From [Enterobacter] lignolyticus SCF1 (lineage in GTDB: Bacteria; Pseudomonadota; Gammaproteobacteria; Enterobacterales; Enterobacteriaceae), in NCBI RefSeq assembly GCF_000164865.1, contig NC_014618.1:682001-746000 (forward strand): DNA of 64,000 nucleotides. The letters run 5' to 3'. Of this stretch, positions 15,929 through 23,701 are shown piece after piece. The number at the start of each line of letters is the position of its first letter. Positions within the stretch are counted from its first letter, which is position 1. The notes under the pieces were generated by a model, which had not been told where the DNA came from, ran no database searches, and saw only the letters and a list, made by a program, of their open reading frames with translations. Position numbers and translations under genes: made by a program.

Positions 15929-17263
15929 ATGGCCGCTAATCTTACCGAGACTGCTATACGCGGATTGAAGACAAAAAGCACGTCGTACTACGTGTGGAAC
16001 AATAGTGCTCAGCGTGGTACCGGCAGGCTTGGCGTTAAGGTTCAGCCTTCAGGCAGCAAAGTTTTTTATTTCCGTTACTACGTTGAGAAAGGGAAGAAAG
16101 AGAAATTCATTCAGTTGGGCATCTGGCCTGAGATGAAACTGGTGACGGCCAATGAGCTGGCGAAAAAATATGGTGCCTGGCTTATTGAAGGAAAAGAACC
16201 TCAGCAAGAGCTTGAGCAACAGCGCCTGGCCGAGCAGCACATCATGCAGCTTCATCGCTCGCAGGGCTCGTTTAAAGAGCTGGTACATGGCTACGTTAAC
16301 AAGATGAAGCTCGACAATAAGCGGACCTGGGCCGATGTTCTGAAGCGTCTTGAAAAAGAGTGCTATTCAGTCATTCCTCGTGAGACCAAAGCGAAAGATG
16401 TCACGCCCTTACAGATCAAAACGATCTTGTCAGCCATTATCCAGCGTGATGCGGTGGTCCATGCAAACCGAATTCGTTCCTATCTGATGGCGGCATTCAA
16501 CTACGGGCTTAAAGCCGATAACGATCCGATGAATACTAGCGTGGGCATTACGTTTGGGCTTGAAGTTAATCCGGTATCGGCTATACCGAAGCAGTCCTCA
16601 GCGGAGAAAGTCGGTGATATATGGCTAACGCTGGAAGAACTACGAGTCGTCATGGAGCAGTTCGCTAAGGCAACTAACGTTGGGCCTTTGATGCAGCATC
16701 TCATCCGATTCTGTGTTTATGCGGGCGGGCAGCGTCCATTCGAAATGATTGCCAGCCAGTGGAGCGCGATTGACTGGCAGCAGAAGACGTTGCTGGTTAT
16801 TGCCGATGTATCGAAAAACAAGCGTGAACACCTGATCCCGCTGACTGAATCGGCGTTACAGGAATTAGCCTCAGTGAAAGAGTTGACTAAGGAAAGTAAC
16901 AGTCCCTACATCTTCCCACTCTCGACTAACGGCGAGCGACCGGTGCGCACCGACAGTCTGGCGCGTTCCATCATGTATTTCAGAGCTTTTAATCCTGAAT
17001 TTAAAGTATTCACAGCGCGAGATTTACGTCGGACCTGTAAAACGTTAATGGGGGAAGCAGGGATCAGCAAAGAGATCCGCGACCGTATCCAGAATCACGC
17101 TTTGAATGACGTCAGCTCGAAACACTATGATCGTTATGATTACTTACCTGAAAAGCGCAGGGCGCTTGAGATCTGGGAAGATAGGGTCAACAACTATCAG
17201 CGACAGCAGGAAAATAACGTTGTGAACTTGTTTGGACGGAGGCAAGAGCTTGGCAAAATATGA
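15929..17263 (+). CDS. Tyrosine recombinase, P4/CP4-type integrase
   Basis: A 444-residue island integrase. The N-terminal DUF4102-like domain (NLTETAIRGLKTK, RGTGRLGVKV, FYFRYYVEKGKKEKFIQLG) is followed by an SAM-like DNA-binding domain and the catalytic domain. That domain shows Arg in GGQRPFEM (about residue 268), a beta-hairpin Lys region (DVSKNKREHLIPL), TARDLRRTCKT (the H/RxxR box, about 361-371) and QNHALNDVSSKHYDRYDYL with the nucleophilic Tyr near residue 397. It catalyses site-specific integration and excision at the tRNA-Ile2 gene. It lies 200 bases from the displaced tRNA half, at the opposite end of the island from the intact tRNA. Its last 14 bases overlap the fic gene. Confidence 0.95.
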   Translation: MAANLTETAIRGLKTKSTSYYVWNNSAQRGTGRLGVKVQPSGSKVFYFRYYVEKGKKEKFIQLGIWPEMKLVTANELAKKYGAWLIEGKEPQQELEQQRLAEQHIMQLHRSQGSFKELVHGYVNKMKLDNKRTWADVLKRLEKECYSVIPRETKAKDVTPLQIKTILSAIIQRDAVVHANRIRSYLMAAFNYGLKADNDPMNTSVGITFGLEVNPVSAIPKQSSAEKVGDIWLTLEELRVVMEQFAKATNVGPLMQHLIRFCVYAGGQRPFEMIASQWSAIDWQQKTLLVIADVSKNKREHLIPLTESALQELASVKELTKESNSPYIFPLSTNGERPVRTDSLARSIMYFRAFNPEFKVFTARDLRRTCKTLMGEAGISKEIRDRIQNHALNDVSSKHYDRYDYLPEKRRALEIWEDRVNNYQRQQENNVVNLFGRRQELGKI

Positions 17264-17864
17264 GCTTAATTCAGCAGAAGAGCGGTATCAACCGGGCTCT
17301 GGAGACTTGGTGCTGGCTAATAAGTTAGGGATCACTGATGAAGAGGAAATGGAGGCGCTGGAATCTGGCTTGCTGCTGATGCTTTATGAACAGCTATTTA
17401 TCGAAGGCCAGCCGCCAGCGGCGCTGGCTTTTGAGCATATCAGTGGCTGGCATCGTCAATGGCTGGGGAATGTATACGACTGGGCGGGGAGATTGCGTAA
17501 TGCCAACTTAACTAAGGACGGTTTCCAGTTTGCCGCTGCCGACAGAATTCCACTGCTTCTGGATGGTTTCGAGAGGCAATTTCTCTCTAGGTCTGGTGAG
17601 CTGAAATCTCTGGCTCGTCCAGAGCTGGTTCGTTATCTGGCTGAATGTCATGTGGAATTTATTTTGATCCATCCATTCAGAGAAGGTAACGGGCGTCTGT
17701 CGCGGCTTCTTTGCGATGTGCTGGCTGTGTTGGCGGGGAAGGGCTTACTGGACTATAGCCTGTGGGATGAGCACAAGGCATTTTACTTCAAGGCGATACA
17801 GGCAGGCGTATCAGGGAACTACAGCCCCATGATGCAACTGGTGAGCGATATATTGCCAGATTAA
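17250..17864 (+). CDS. Fic family protein (AMP transferase toxin candidate)
   Basis: A 204-residue Fic protein. The active-site loop HPFREGNGRLSR (about residues 141-152) matches HPFx(D/E)GNGRxxR fully, with the catalytic His and the anion-binding residues. The flap region is NANLTKDGFQFAAADRIP. Fic enzymes usually transfer AMP to hydroxyl side chains of proteins such as gyrase and topoisomerase IV. The start is taken as TTG at 17250, because GGAGG lies 7 bases upstream (17238-17242). An in-frame TTG at 17232 precedes that ribosome site. The gene overlaps the end of int, and its stop overlaps a convergent small gene that looks like its antitoxin. Confidence 0.88.
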   Translation: MAKYELNSAEERYQPGSGDLVLANKLGITDEEEMEALESGLLLMLYEQLFIEGQPPAALAFEHISGWHRQWLGNVYDWAGRLRNANLTKDGFQFAAADRIPLLLDGFERQFLSRSGELKSLARPELVRYLAECHVEFILIHPFREGNGRLSRLLCDVLAVLAGKGLLDYSLWDEHKAFYFKAIQAGVSGNYSPMMQLVSDILPD

Positions 17865-18007
17865 CGGGCGAGGCCAACGGCTTTCGCCTGTGCCTGATTT
17901 TTTTTGAGTTGCTGCTCAATCTTTTGCACAGAAGCACCGGTTTCTATCGCGGTCGAGCTGGCAACGGCGCGGTAGATTTGAGCTTTTGTGATAGGCGATT
18001 TTTTCAT
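17861..18007 (-). CDS. Candidate anti-Fic antitoxin (48 aa), convergent with fic
   Basis: A 48-residue ORF (MKKSPITKAQIYRAVASSTA, ending KAVGLAR) with AAGGAG 10 bases before its ATG. The segment RAVASSTAIETGASVQKIEQ resembles the inhibitory helix of VbhA-type antitoxins, whose motif is (S/T)xxxE(G/N). Here STAIET gives the Ser and Glu, with Thr in place of Gly/Asn. Class I antitoxins insert this Glu into the Fic active site to block ATP positioning. It faces the fic gene, and the two stop codons overlap (17861-17864). Antitoxin identity is inferred from the motif and the position. Confidence 0.55.
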   Translation of the reverse strand: MKKSPITKAQIYRAVASSTAIETGASVQKIEQQLKKNQAQAKAVGLAR

Positions 18008-18159
18008 GTAGTCATGTCTCCTTGCGTTATTCTGGAAATTTTAGAGGGTAATGAGAATGCTTGCAAGGTATAGACTGAGTTCCACTTTAAGTTATATAAA
18101 TCAATATATAAAGCACGTATAGTGCAAGCGGCGAAGCATCACACAGGACGACCAGTTAA

Positions 18160-18948
18160 ATGACCTCAAAGCAGCCCGACTTTTACCCTCTGTCTATGGC
18201 ATCTGAAAAGTATCATATCATGCCTGACAATATACTGAATGACTGGCTTGATCATAAGGTTCCACTCTACATTCGGTTGGATGCTTTGCCATGCCGGATT
18301 GTCCGATATATTGGCGGTGACAACTTTCTTTTGAAACATTGGAAACAGAAAATAAAAAGCGGAGTAGATTATTATCAGCACGAAGCCATGCCGGAATTTA
18401 AGATAAGGCAGTTTTACCCAGAGAAAAATGCAGAAATAGAGGCCCAACTTTTGGAAGGGGACCTGGGATTATGCCGTTATACCTATAATGGGCTCGCACA
18501 TGGTTACTGGCGGGTAAAGGCTACACCTGTAACCCGTTTTGCTGAAGGTCCTTATGTGCTGACAGATATGGATACTGTCAGAGAAAATAATAATATTGCA
18601 GGTGCGATTGCGGTATATGGTAAAGACAACTGGGATTATTTGATATTTCCGAGTGAAGTTTTCCGAGATAAATCAGAACTGTTTTTTAATGCAAATGAGT
18701 TGCCACTACAAAGCGGAGAAAACATGTCCGGTGAGAAAAAAGAAAAACAAACCCGCATTTCAAGGCCAGAAAGAATAGCTCTGTATGTCATGCTGAAAGA
18801 GCATTATCTTGATGGCAATGGTGAGGTTAATTTTTCAAAAATGGCGGAAATGCTTACGGTGACTGCCGGAAAACATGGATTTAGTGACTCATTTAGTGAT
18901 GACACCATCGCTAAGTGGATAAAACGTATTGAGAATGAAAATCAATAG
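18160..18948 (+). CDS. Island hypothetical protein (262 aa)
   Basis: A 262-residue soluble protein that I do not recognise. It begins MTSKQPDFYPLSMASEKYHI. The central part has mixed alpha/beta character (LPCRIVRYIGGDNFLLKHWK, GLCRYTYNGLAHGYWRVKA). The C-terminus (ISRPERIALYVMLKEHYLDG, then DSFSDDTIAKWIKRIENENQ) is helical and could be a small DNA-binding or oligomerisation module. No signal peptide or membrane span is seen. It lies between the fic pair and the AlpA-like regulator and is more AT-rich than the core genes, in keeping with transfer. A regulatory or replication-accessory role in the island is only a guess. Confidence 0.75.
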   Translation: MTSKQPDFYPLSMASEKYHIMPDNILNDWLDHKVPLYIRLDALPCRIVRYIGGDNFLLKHWKQKIKSGVDYYQHEAMPEFKIRQFYPEKNAEIEAQLLEGDLGLCRYTYNGLAHGYWRVKATPVTRFAEGPYVLTDMDTVRENNNIAGAIAVYGKDNWDYLIFPSEVFRDKSELFFNANELPLQSGENMSGEKKEKQTRISRPERIALYVMLKEHYLDGNGEVNFSKMAEMLTVTAGKHGFSDSFSDDTIAKWIKRIENENQ

Positions 18949-19078
18949 CTAGCCTTCCGTTGGTAATGAAACGTCAGAATGGCGCGTCGTCCACTTTAAA
19001 GATGAAAAAATAATCAACATGTGACCGCGCCAGTTGAATAGTGAACCACAGAAACCGCATTAAGTCCCGCAATAAGCG

Positions 19079-19099
19079 TTGACACCTTAATAAGGTGTC
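19079..19099. promoter_or_regulatory. Palindrome overlapping a -35-like box upstream of alpA-like gene
   Basis: GACACCTT-AAT-AAGGTGTC (19081-19099) is a perfect 8-bp dyad. With the two preceding bases it overlaps TTGACA (19079-19084). It lies about 60 bases before the AlpA-like gene. It may be an operator or an RNA hairpin. Related arms GACACCT and AGGTGTC recur at 22112-22152. Confidence 0.4.
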
Positions 19100-19161
19100 C
19101 GCTGCTTTCATTCAGTTACCCATCTGCGACATGCTGCTTCCACTGAAACAAAGGAGGCAGT

Positions 19162-19398
19162 ATGAGTACAACATTTATTACACCTACTCCGGAAGAACGC
19201 CTGAAAGTCCTGCGTAATTACGGTGAGCAAAGCGAGCGTCTGGTTCGTGAACGGGAGCGTCAGGTCATCACATCCATTTCTCGCTCTACCGCGTGGAAGC
19301 TTGAAAAGGCTGGCAAGTTTCCGCAACGTAAATCACTTGGGGTGAAGTCGTGTGGTTGGTTGCTTAGCGATCTTCTTTACTGGATAAACGAAAGGTAG
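19162..19398 (+). CDS. AlpA-like DNA-binding regulator/excisionase
   Basis: A 78-residue protein of the AlpA type (MerR-like winged helix). The DNA-binding signature is TSISRSTAWKLEKAGKFPQR, followed by SLGVKSCGWLLSDLLYWINER, the usual wing and C-terminal helix. A strong AAAGGAGG site precedes the ATG. In CP4-57, AlpA activates the integrase and promotes excision of the element, so this gene probably controls island mobility. It lies between the island unknown and the yfjI-like gene, as in other P4/CP4 elements. Confidence 0.85.
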   Translation: MSTTFITPTPEERLKVLRNYGEQSERLVRERERQVITSISRSTAWKLEKAGKFPQRKSLGVKSCGWLLSDLLYWINER

Positions 19399-19462
19399 TG
19401 GCTAAACATCTCCTAATTCAGCATTTATTTTTCTGACCCAAAATAGAGGATGGATAACATGC

Positions 19463-20980
19463 ATGTTTAAAAGAACTAAGAGTAAGCAGAATAGAGAACT
19501 TTGCTTGGAGTTTCAGACGCTCCCCACTTTTGTACAACGATTGATACGCTATATACATTATAAAACAGGTGCCGCAGTTGAGCTTATTTTAATAGTGTTG
19601 CTTGGTGTAATGGCGTATGCCTGTCAGGATAAATTTGATGTTCAGCTTAAAAATGGGAAAACCTTTACATCGCTTTACCTCCTATTTTTAGCAAGATCAG
19701 GTAGCAGGAAATCAACCGTCTTCAGGTTATTGATGGAGGAAATCTATCGGCTGGAAAAAGAACTGAAAGATGATTTCCTGTTAAAGGAGAAAGTTTATGA
19801 GCAGAAATTCGCATCTTGGGAAGTAGAATTAAAAGAGTATAAAAAACAATACAGTAAAGCTATTCGTCAGAAGAGCGGTGTAACTGAAGCACTTGAAGCA
19901 CAGGAGGAATGCCATGCAAGAAAACCAGTTGCACCGATAAGAAAGTATCTTACTAAAAACGATTCAACAAGTGAGGGACTTAGAAAGGTATTGGCGCAGG
20001 GCTCTCCGTCATTGATGCTCGGGTCTGATGAGGCCGGAGGGTTATTCGACGGTAATCTTTTCCGTAATACACCAGTACTCAACTCTCTTTGGGGAGAAGG
20101 GAAAATAGCAGACAGCAGGGCATCACGCGACAGCTACGATGTTGATGACGCACGGCTAAGCATGTTGCTAATGATGCAACCTGGTTTGTTTGATTACTAT
20201 CTTGGAAAACAGGGAAAAATTGCAAAAGACTCAGGATGGTTAGCTCGTTTATTACCAATTGACATGGAACAAATACCTGAACTATGCATCATCCCTGATG
20301 ATGCCTGTTCATGGTCTGATGAGCCAGAGCTTGAAGAATTTTTCTCTATTCTCACTAAGCATTTGCAAGATGGAATGAGACGTAGAGGAAAAAATGAAGA
20401 AAGAATCTGTATTACTTTATCTGAAGAGGCGAAAACGTTATGGGATAAACAAAGTCAACGAATTCGGGAACTAATGAAACTAGGAGAGGATCTGCACCAC
20501 TACGATGATTTTGGTGCCCGATTTATGGAGCATGCTTCAAGAATTGCAGCAGTAATGCAAATGTTTATTACACCTGATTTACCAATAATTACTAAGGAGA
20601 CATTAGTGTCAGCCTTTAAAATAACTGAATGGTGTCTTAATCATTTAATTGTAAAAATAGACGCTACCAGAAAGCCTAGTGACTCTGAAATATTGCTATT
20701 TTGGCTTGAGGAACATGTTATCAGTAATCAATCTTACGATTTCAGGAGACATAGTATTCGTAGAGATGGTCCAAATTGTCTTAGGAACATCGAGCGCCTG
20801 ATATCTGTTTTAAAAAAGCTTGAAAGTGAGAGGAAGGTTCAGTTATTCAAGGAGGGGGGCGTTGATTACGTGAAATTTATAGGTTCAGAAATGAAACCTG
20901 AAAATCTAGCAAATGTATTAAAAATACCTACACTTTCATCTGGATCAGTTGCTTTTAATAAGTTACCACGACCTGAATAA
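19463..20980 (+). CDS. yfjI: YfjI-like DUF3987 family protein
   Basis: A 505-residue protein of the DUF3987/YfjI family carried by CP4-57-like elements. It has an early hydrophobic stretch (AAVELILIVLLGVMAYACQD) and then a P-loop-like LFLARSGSRKSTVFRLLMEE in which the usual GK is RK. A coiled-coil stretch follows (RLEKELKDDFLLKEKVYEQK), then SLMLGSDEAGGLFDGNLFRN, resembling the Walker B region of the family. A role in element replication is often suggested from position in P4-like elements but is not established. The gene is AT-rich compared with the core. Its neighbours are the AlpA-like regulator and the YfjJ-like gene. Confidence 0.82.
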   Translation: MFKRTKSKQNRELCLEFQTLPTFVQRLIRYIHYKTGAAVELILIVLLGVMAYACQDKFDVQLKNGKTFTSLYLLFLARSGSRKSTVFRLLMEEIYRLEKELKDDFLLKEKVYEQKFASWEVELKEYKKQYSKAIRQKSGVTEALEAQEECHARKPVAPIRKYLTKNDSTSEGLRKVLAQGSPSLMLGSDEAGGLFDGNLFRNTPVLNSLWGEGKIADSRASRDSYDVDDARLSMLLMMQPGLFDYYLGKQGKIAKDSGWLARLLPIDMEQIPELCIIPDDACSWSDEPELEEFFSILTKHLQDGMRRRGKNEERICITLSEEAKTLWDKQSQRIRELMKLGEDLHHYDDFGARFMEHASRIAAVMQMFITPDLPIITKETLVSAFKITEWCLNHLIVKIDATRKPSDSEILLFWLEEHVISNQSYDFRRHSIRRDGPNCLRNIERLISVLKKLESERKVQLFKEGGVDYVKFIGSEMKPENLANVLKIPTLSSGSVAFNKLPRPE

Positions 20981-21165
20981 CTTCAGAGTAACTGAGGTTA
21001 TCCAGATTGATATTTTTTGTTCCTAAGGTCAGTAACGCTGCGGCTTTAGTTTAAATTATTAGGGAGGGCAATTAATGGGTTTTAACTGGTATATGTAATA
21101 TACCTTCATTAATGTTCTAATCTTATATCTGTACATCCCCCTGCAGGGATTATATCCAACATCAC

Positions 21166-21189
21166 ATGGGTAGCGTGAGGGCTACCCAT
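21166..21189 (+). repeat. Perfect hairpin ahead of yfjJ
   Basis: ATGGGTAGC-GTGAGG-GCTACCCAT forms a 9-bp stem with a 6-base loop, about 37 bases before the yfjJ ATG. It has no U-tract. It could modulate yfjJ translation or be a protein site. The rest of 20981-21226 shows nothing else I can support. Confidence 0.5.
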
Positions 21190-21226
21190 TACCTAATGAT
21201 TAATATTTACAGAATGAAGGATTATT

Positions 21227-21925
21227 ATGGAATCACAATATTTGCTTACCGACGAAGAAATTGTCATGCTGACAACGGAAACCTCCAGAATGTATGACTC
21301 GCCCATTGATGGCTATATGCTTAACAAAGCACTTAACATGGTCTATAACAGCTTAGAACAGCATAAACGGATATTGGCTATTCGTACTGACCCGAGATTT
21401 GCAATGTCTCATGTACCGGGAGAACCTGATCTACCAATATGCTTCCAACAAGATGATCCACAGGCAATCACTCGTTTCTTCGAGTCACTGAAAAGTCAGT
21501 TACGGGCGGATCACAAACGCTCTCGGAGAGCAGGAGATCCAACACTACCATCTTATGTGTGGTGCAGAGAACGCGATACCGGGGAGCACCCACATTATCA
21601 CCTGATGTTGCTGTTTAATGCAGATGTGTATGGATACTTGGGCAATTACCAAGAACTCAATGCTAAAAATATGGCAACCCGAATACAGAAAGCCTGGTGC
21701 AGTGCTGTAGGGCTTGCTCACGAAGATTACGCAACATTAACTGAATTCCCACCAAATGCTGTTTATAGGTTTAGCATCTTCGATGCTTTGGATCGTAACT
21801 CAGTCTACTGGGATTTCCTGATTCGACTGGCGTATCTGGCGAAAACCAGAACAAAGGATGTTCACAGCGGTTACCGCAACTTTGGCACAAGCCAGTGTCC
21901 ACGCTTAAGCGGATTAGCCTGCTAA
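21227..21925 (+). CDS. yfjJ: YfjJ-like inovirus Gp2/replication-initiator family protein
   Basis: A 232-residue protein of the YagK/YfjJ/inovirus Gp2 family found in CP4-type elements. The core is PSYVWCRERDTGEHPHYHLMLLFNADVYG, with an HxH-like motif (HPHYH) that recalls the HUH metal site of rolling-circle initiators. MATRIQKAWCSAVGL follows, and the C-terminus is YLAKTRTKDVHSGYRNFGTS. Replication initiation is inferred from the family. A GAAGGA site precedes the ATG. It is the last gene of the left island backbone. The next genes, on the opposite strand, are defence cargo. Confidence 0.82.
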   Translation: MESQYLLTDEEIVMLTTETSRMYDSPIDGYMLNKALNMVYNSLEQHKRILAIRTDPRFAMSHVPGEPDLPICFQQDDPQAITRFFESLKSQLRADHKRSRRAGDPTLPSYVWCRERDTGEHPHYHLMLLFNADVYGYLGNYQELNAKNMATRIQKAWCSAVGLAHEDYATLTEFPPNAVYRFSIFDALDRNSVYWDFLIRLAYLAKTRTKDVHSGYRNFGTSQCPRLSGLAC

Positions 21926-21932
21926 TAGCACT

Positions 21933-21959
21933 CTGGGTGAGGATAAATACCTCACCCAG
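21933..21959 (+). terminator. Hairpin after yfjJ (terminator-like)
   Basis: CTGGGTGAGG-ATAAATA-CCTCACCCAG is a perfect 10-bp stem just after the yfjJ stop. The downstream tract is TCAATTAAC with no run of U, so termination efficiency is uncertain. Confidence 0.5.
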
Positions 21960-22017
21960 TCAATTAACATAATTGATACATTTCTAGGTAAAAAATTCGA
22001 TACAGTGTCTCGGTACC

Positions 22018-22177
22018 CTGCTACAACCTGCTACATGTAGCAGCTGTAGCAGTTCCCAAGAAGCAGCACATACATTTTGGGTCTAAGAGTTACTGGTATG
22101 ATGTAGTCAACGACACCTGCAATTAACCGATCGATTATGATACAAAGGTGTCATTGATGGCACACGAGATGTTGACT
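22018..22177. repeat. Cluster of iterated palindromes in the yfjJ-cargo gap
   Basis: Two copies of CTGCTACA (22018-22025 and 22028-22035) are mirrored by two copies of TGTAGCAG (22036-22043 and 22045-22052), giving a near-perfect dyad centred at 22035/22036. About 50 bases on, two nested inverted repeats follow: AGTCAAC (22105-22111) with GTTGACT (22171-22177), and GACACCT (22112-22118) with AGGTGTC (22146-22152). No gene is seen in 21926-22258. The arrangement looks like a multi-site operator, or an origin with iterons for the neighbouring YfjJ-type initiator. Confidence 0.6.
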
Positions 22178-22258
22178 GTAGCCAGTTTGAAATAATCTTT
22201 TTCACATGTATGGCCTTTCTTATAGGAGAGGCCAATCTGAATCAACGATAATCATTAT

Positions 22259-22897
22259 TTAAATAATCTGCGTTTCGGACGAAAAAATAGCATTCAGAAC
22301 TTTGGTCGATTGCAATAACGTCTCTAGTGCAGTCCTCAGTGGAGAAAATACTTCATGTTCCACTGGAAATTCACCATACTCCTTCCAGCAATCAGTAAGT
22401 AATTTTGGATTAATGATAACAGGAAGAAAATAGTTACCTTTCCCCTTATCCAATAGCCCTAACTCCCTAAGTTGCTCACGGTATTGCTGTTGAATAGTAC
22501 TGGTATAGCTCGTAAGCTTTCTGGCCCCACCAAAAAATCCTGCATTCAATTTAAACTCAAAACCAAACTGCCCCTGCTCGGTTCCTGTACCAGTCAGAAC
22601 GGCTAAAATATAATCATTTCCATCAGTAACTGTCGAACTGTTTTCAAACCAATATTTGCAGTTAACGCCTTCAATGACCCAGGCTGGATGGCCTAGCCAG
22701 CAATAGTCCTGATGTTCATAATTTGCTTTACCTACCCAGTTGTTGTCTTTCATAAATCGTTCAACACACTGATCAAAGCTTTTCCAGAAGGCAGGGCTTA
22801 AATGCTGTTCAAAATAAACAACAGCTTCGTTAAACATCTTTAGTTGCGAAAGAATCAGTATACCGGCCTGACGTTCCGCATCGCTGTGTGGATTCAT
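22259..22897 (-). CDS. Unknown protein, last gene of the type I RM operon (212 aa)
   Basis: A 212-residue soluble protein that I do not recognise. It begins MNPHSDAERQAGILILSQLK. Notable pieces are KANYEHQDYCWLGHPAWVIEG, NDYILAVLTGTGTEQGQFGF and FGGARKLTSYTSTIQQQYRE. The mixed Trp/Tyr-rich beta strands followed by a helical C-terminus (PLRTALETLLQSTKVLNAIF) could be a small ligand- or protein-binding fold. The gene follows the PD-(D/E)XK gene after 15 bases on the same strand, so it is probably co-transcribed with the restriction operon. Its recurrence beside that nuclease would be the key test of partnership. No catalytic motif is evident. Confidence 0.7.
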   Translation of the reverse strand: MNPHSDAERQAGILILSQLKMFNEAVVYFEQHLSPAFWKSFDQCVERFMKDNNWVGKANYEHQDYCWLGHPAWVIEGVNCKYWFENSSTVTDGNDYILAVLTGTGTEQGQFGFEFKLNAGFFGGARKLTSYTSTIQQQYREQLRELGLLDKGKGNYFLPVIINPKLLTDCWKEYGEFPVEHEVFSPLRTALETLLQSTKVLNAIFSSETQII

Positions 22898-22912
22898 GTC
22901 TAATCCCTTAAA

Positions 22913-23701
22913 TTAAAATGTACGAACTCGATTAAGAAAGCAAAATGCGGCATGGGCAGCCATTTGGCGTGAAGGCGAGTTTTCATTGGCAGAAATGAAT
23001 TCTTTGTAATGTGCTTGCAACGAAGACACTAAAGCTGTGGCGAGATGTCGCCAAGAAATACAAGGAACATCCTCTGGTTTGAAATCTAAGCCACAGGTCA
23101 GCGGTTTTCCGCCACGAGGCGTTAAAAAGATAACGGCCCAAGGACGTGAGATTGCGCGCAATTTAGCATCAGAACAGTATCGGGCGACTTGTTCTGGCTG
23201 TTCATACGCATCAATTTTCACCTCTATAAGCAGGAAAAAATTATCCGCATTGATTTCTACATCAACACGATTGGTATTATCGCCAGTAGGATTAGTTTCA
23301 ACCCGCACCCGACAATAGTGAAGGTAATCTTCAGGGATATCATTTCTGCTGTGCCGTATTGCCTGCAGGAATGCCTGTAAAGGTAGTCTCCCGAAACCAT
23401 GAGTCCCCTCGGGATCAAGAAGCCAGGCAAGAACAGCTGTGTTACGAACTTCTTTACGCCCAAGACCTGCTACTTCCCAGGGATCAAAAGATAAAGATCG
23501 ATGCTGAACAACTTTCAGTGGTTCAGAGAGCAGGCTGAAGAACTCAGTTAGCTGAGATGCATCAATATTTGTTTTTTTATCTTTTTCTCTGGCCCACTCC
23601 AGGTTTTTTGGCCATTGGTGAAAAAATTCCGGTAGCAACTCAGCCAGTGAAGAATTGTCATGTTCCATTAGATGCCCACTTAAAAAAGACGAATTGTTCA
23701 T
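22913..23701 (-). CDS. PD-(D/E)XK nuclease-like protein
   Basis: A 262-residue protein with a PD-(D/E)XK nuclease core. NRVDVEI supplies the first acidic residue and FFLLIEVKIDAYEQPEQVARY supplies ExK (EVK), followed by the conserved Gln and Arg-Tyr helix that is typical of PDDEXK_9-type defence nucleases. The N-terminal half is helical (LGRKEVRNTAVLAWLLDPEGTHGFGRLPLQ), a feature shared with PD-(D/E)XK proteins of defence islands. The ATG overlaps the stop of the upstream 615-residue gene as ATGA, showing translational coupling. Cleavage of invading DNA, perhaps directed by partners in the operon, is inferred. Confidence 0.8.
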   Translation of the reverse strand: MNNSSFLSGHLMEHDNSSLAELLPEFFHQWPKNLEWAREKDKKTNIDASQLTEFFSLLSEPLKVVQHRSLSFDPWEVAGLGRKEVRNTAVLAWLLDPEGTHGFGRLPLQAFLQAIRHSRNDIPEDYLHYCRVRVETNPTGDNTNRVDVEINADNFFLLIEVKIDAYEQPEQVARYCSDAKLRAISRPWAVIFLTPRGGKPLTCGLDFKPEDVPCISWRHLATALVSSLQAHYKEFISANENSPSRQMAAHAAFCFLNRVRTF

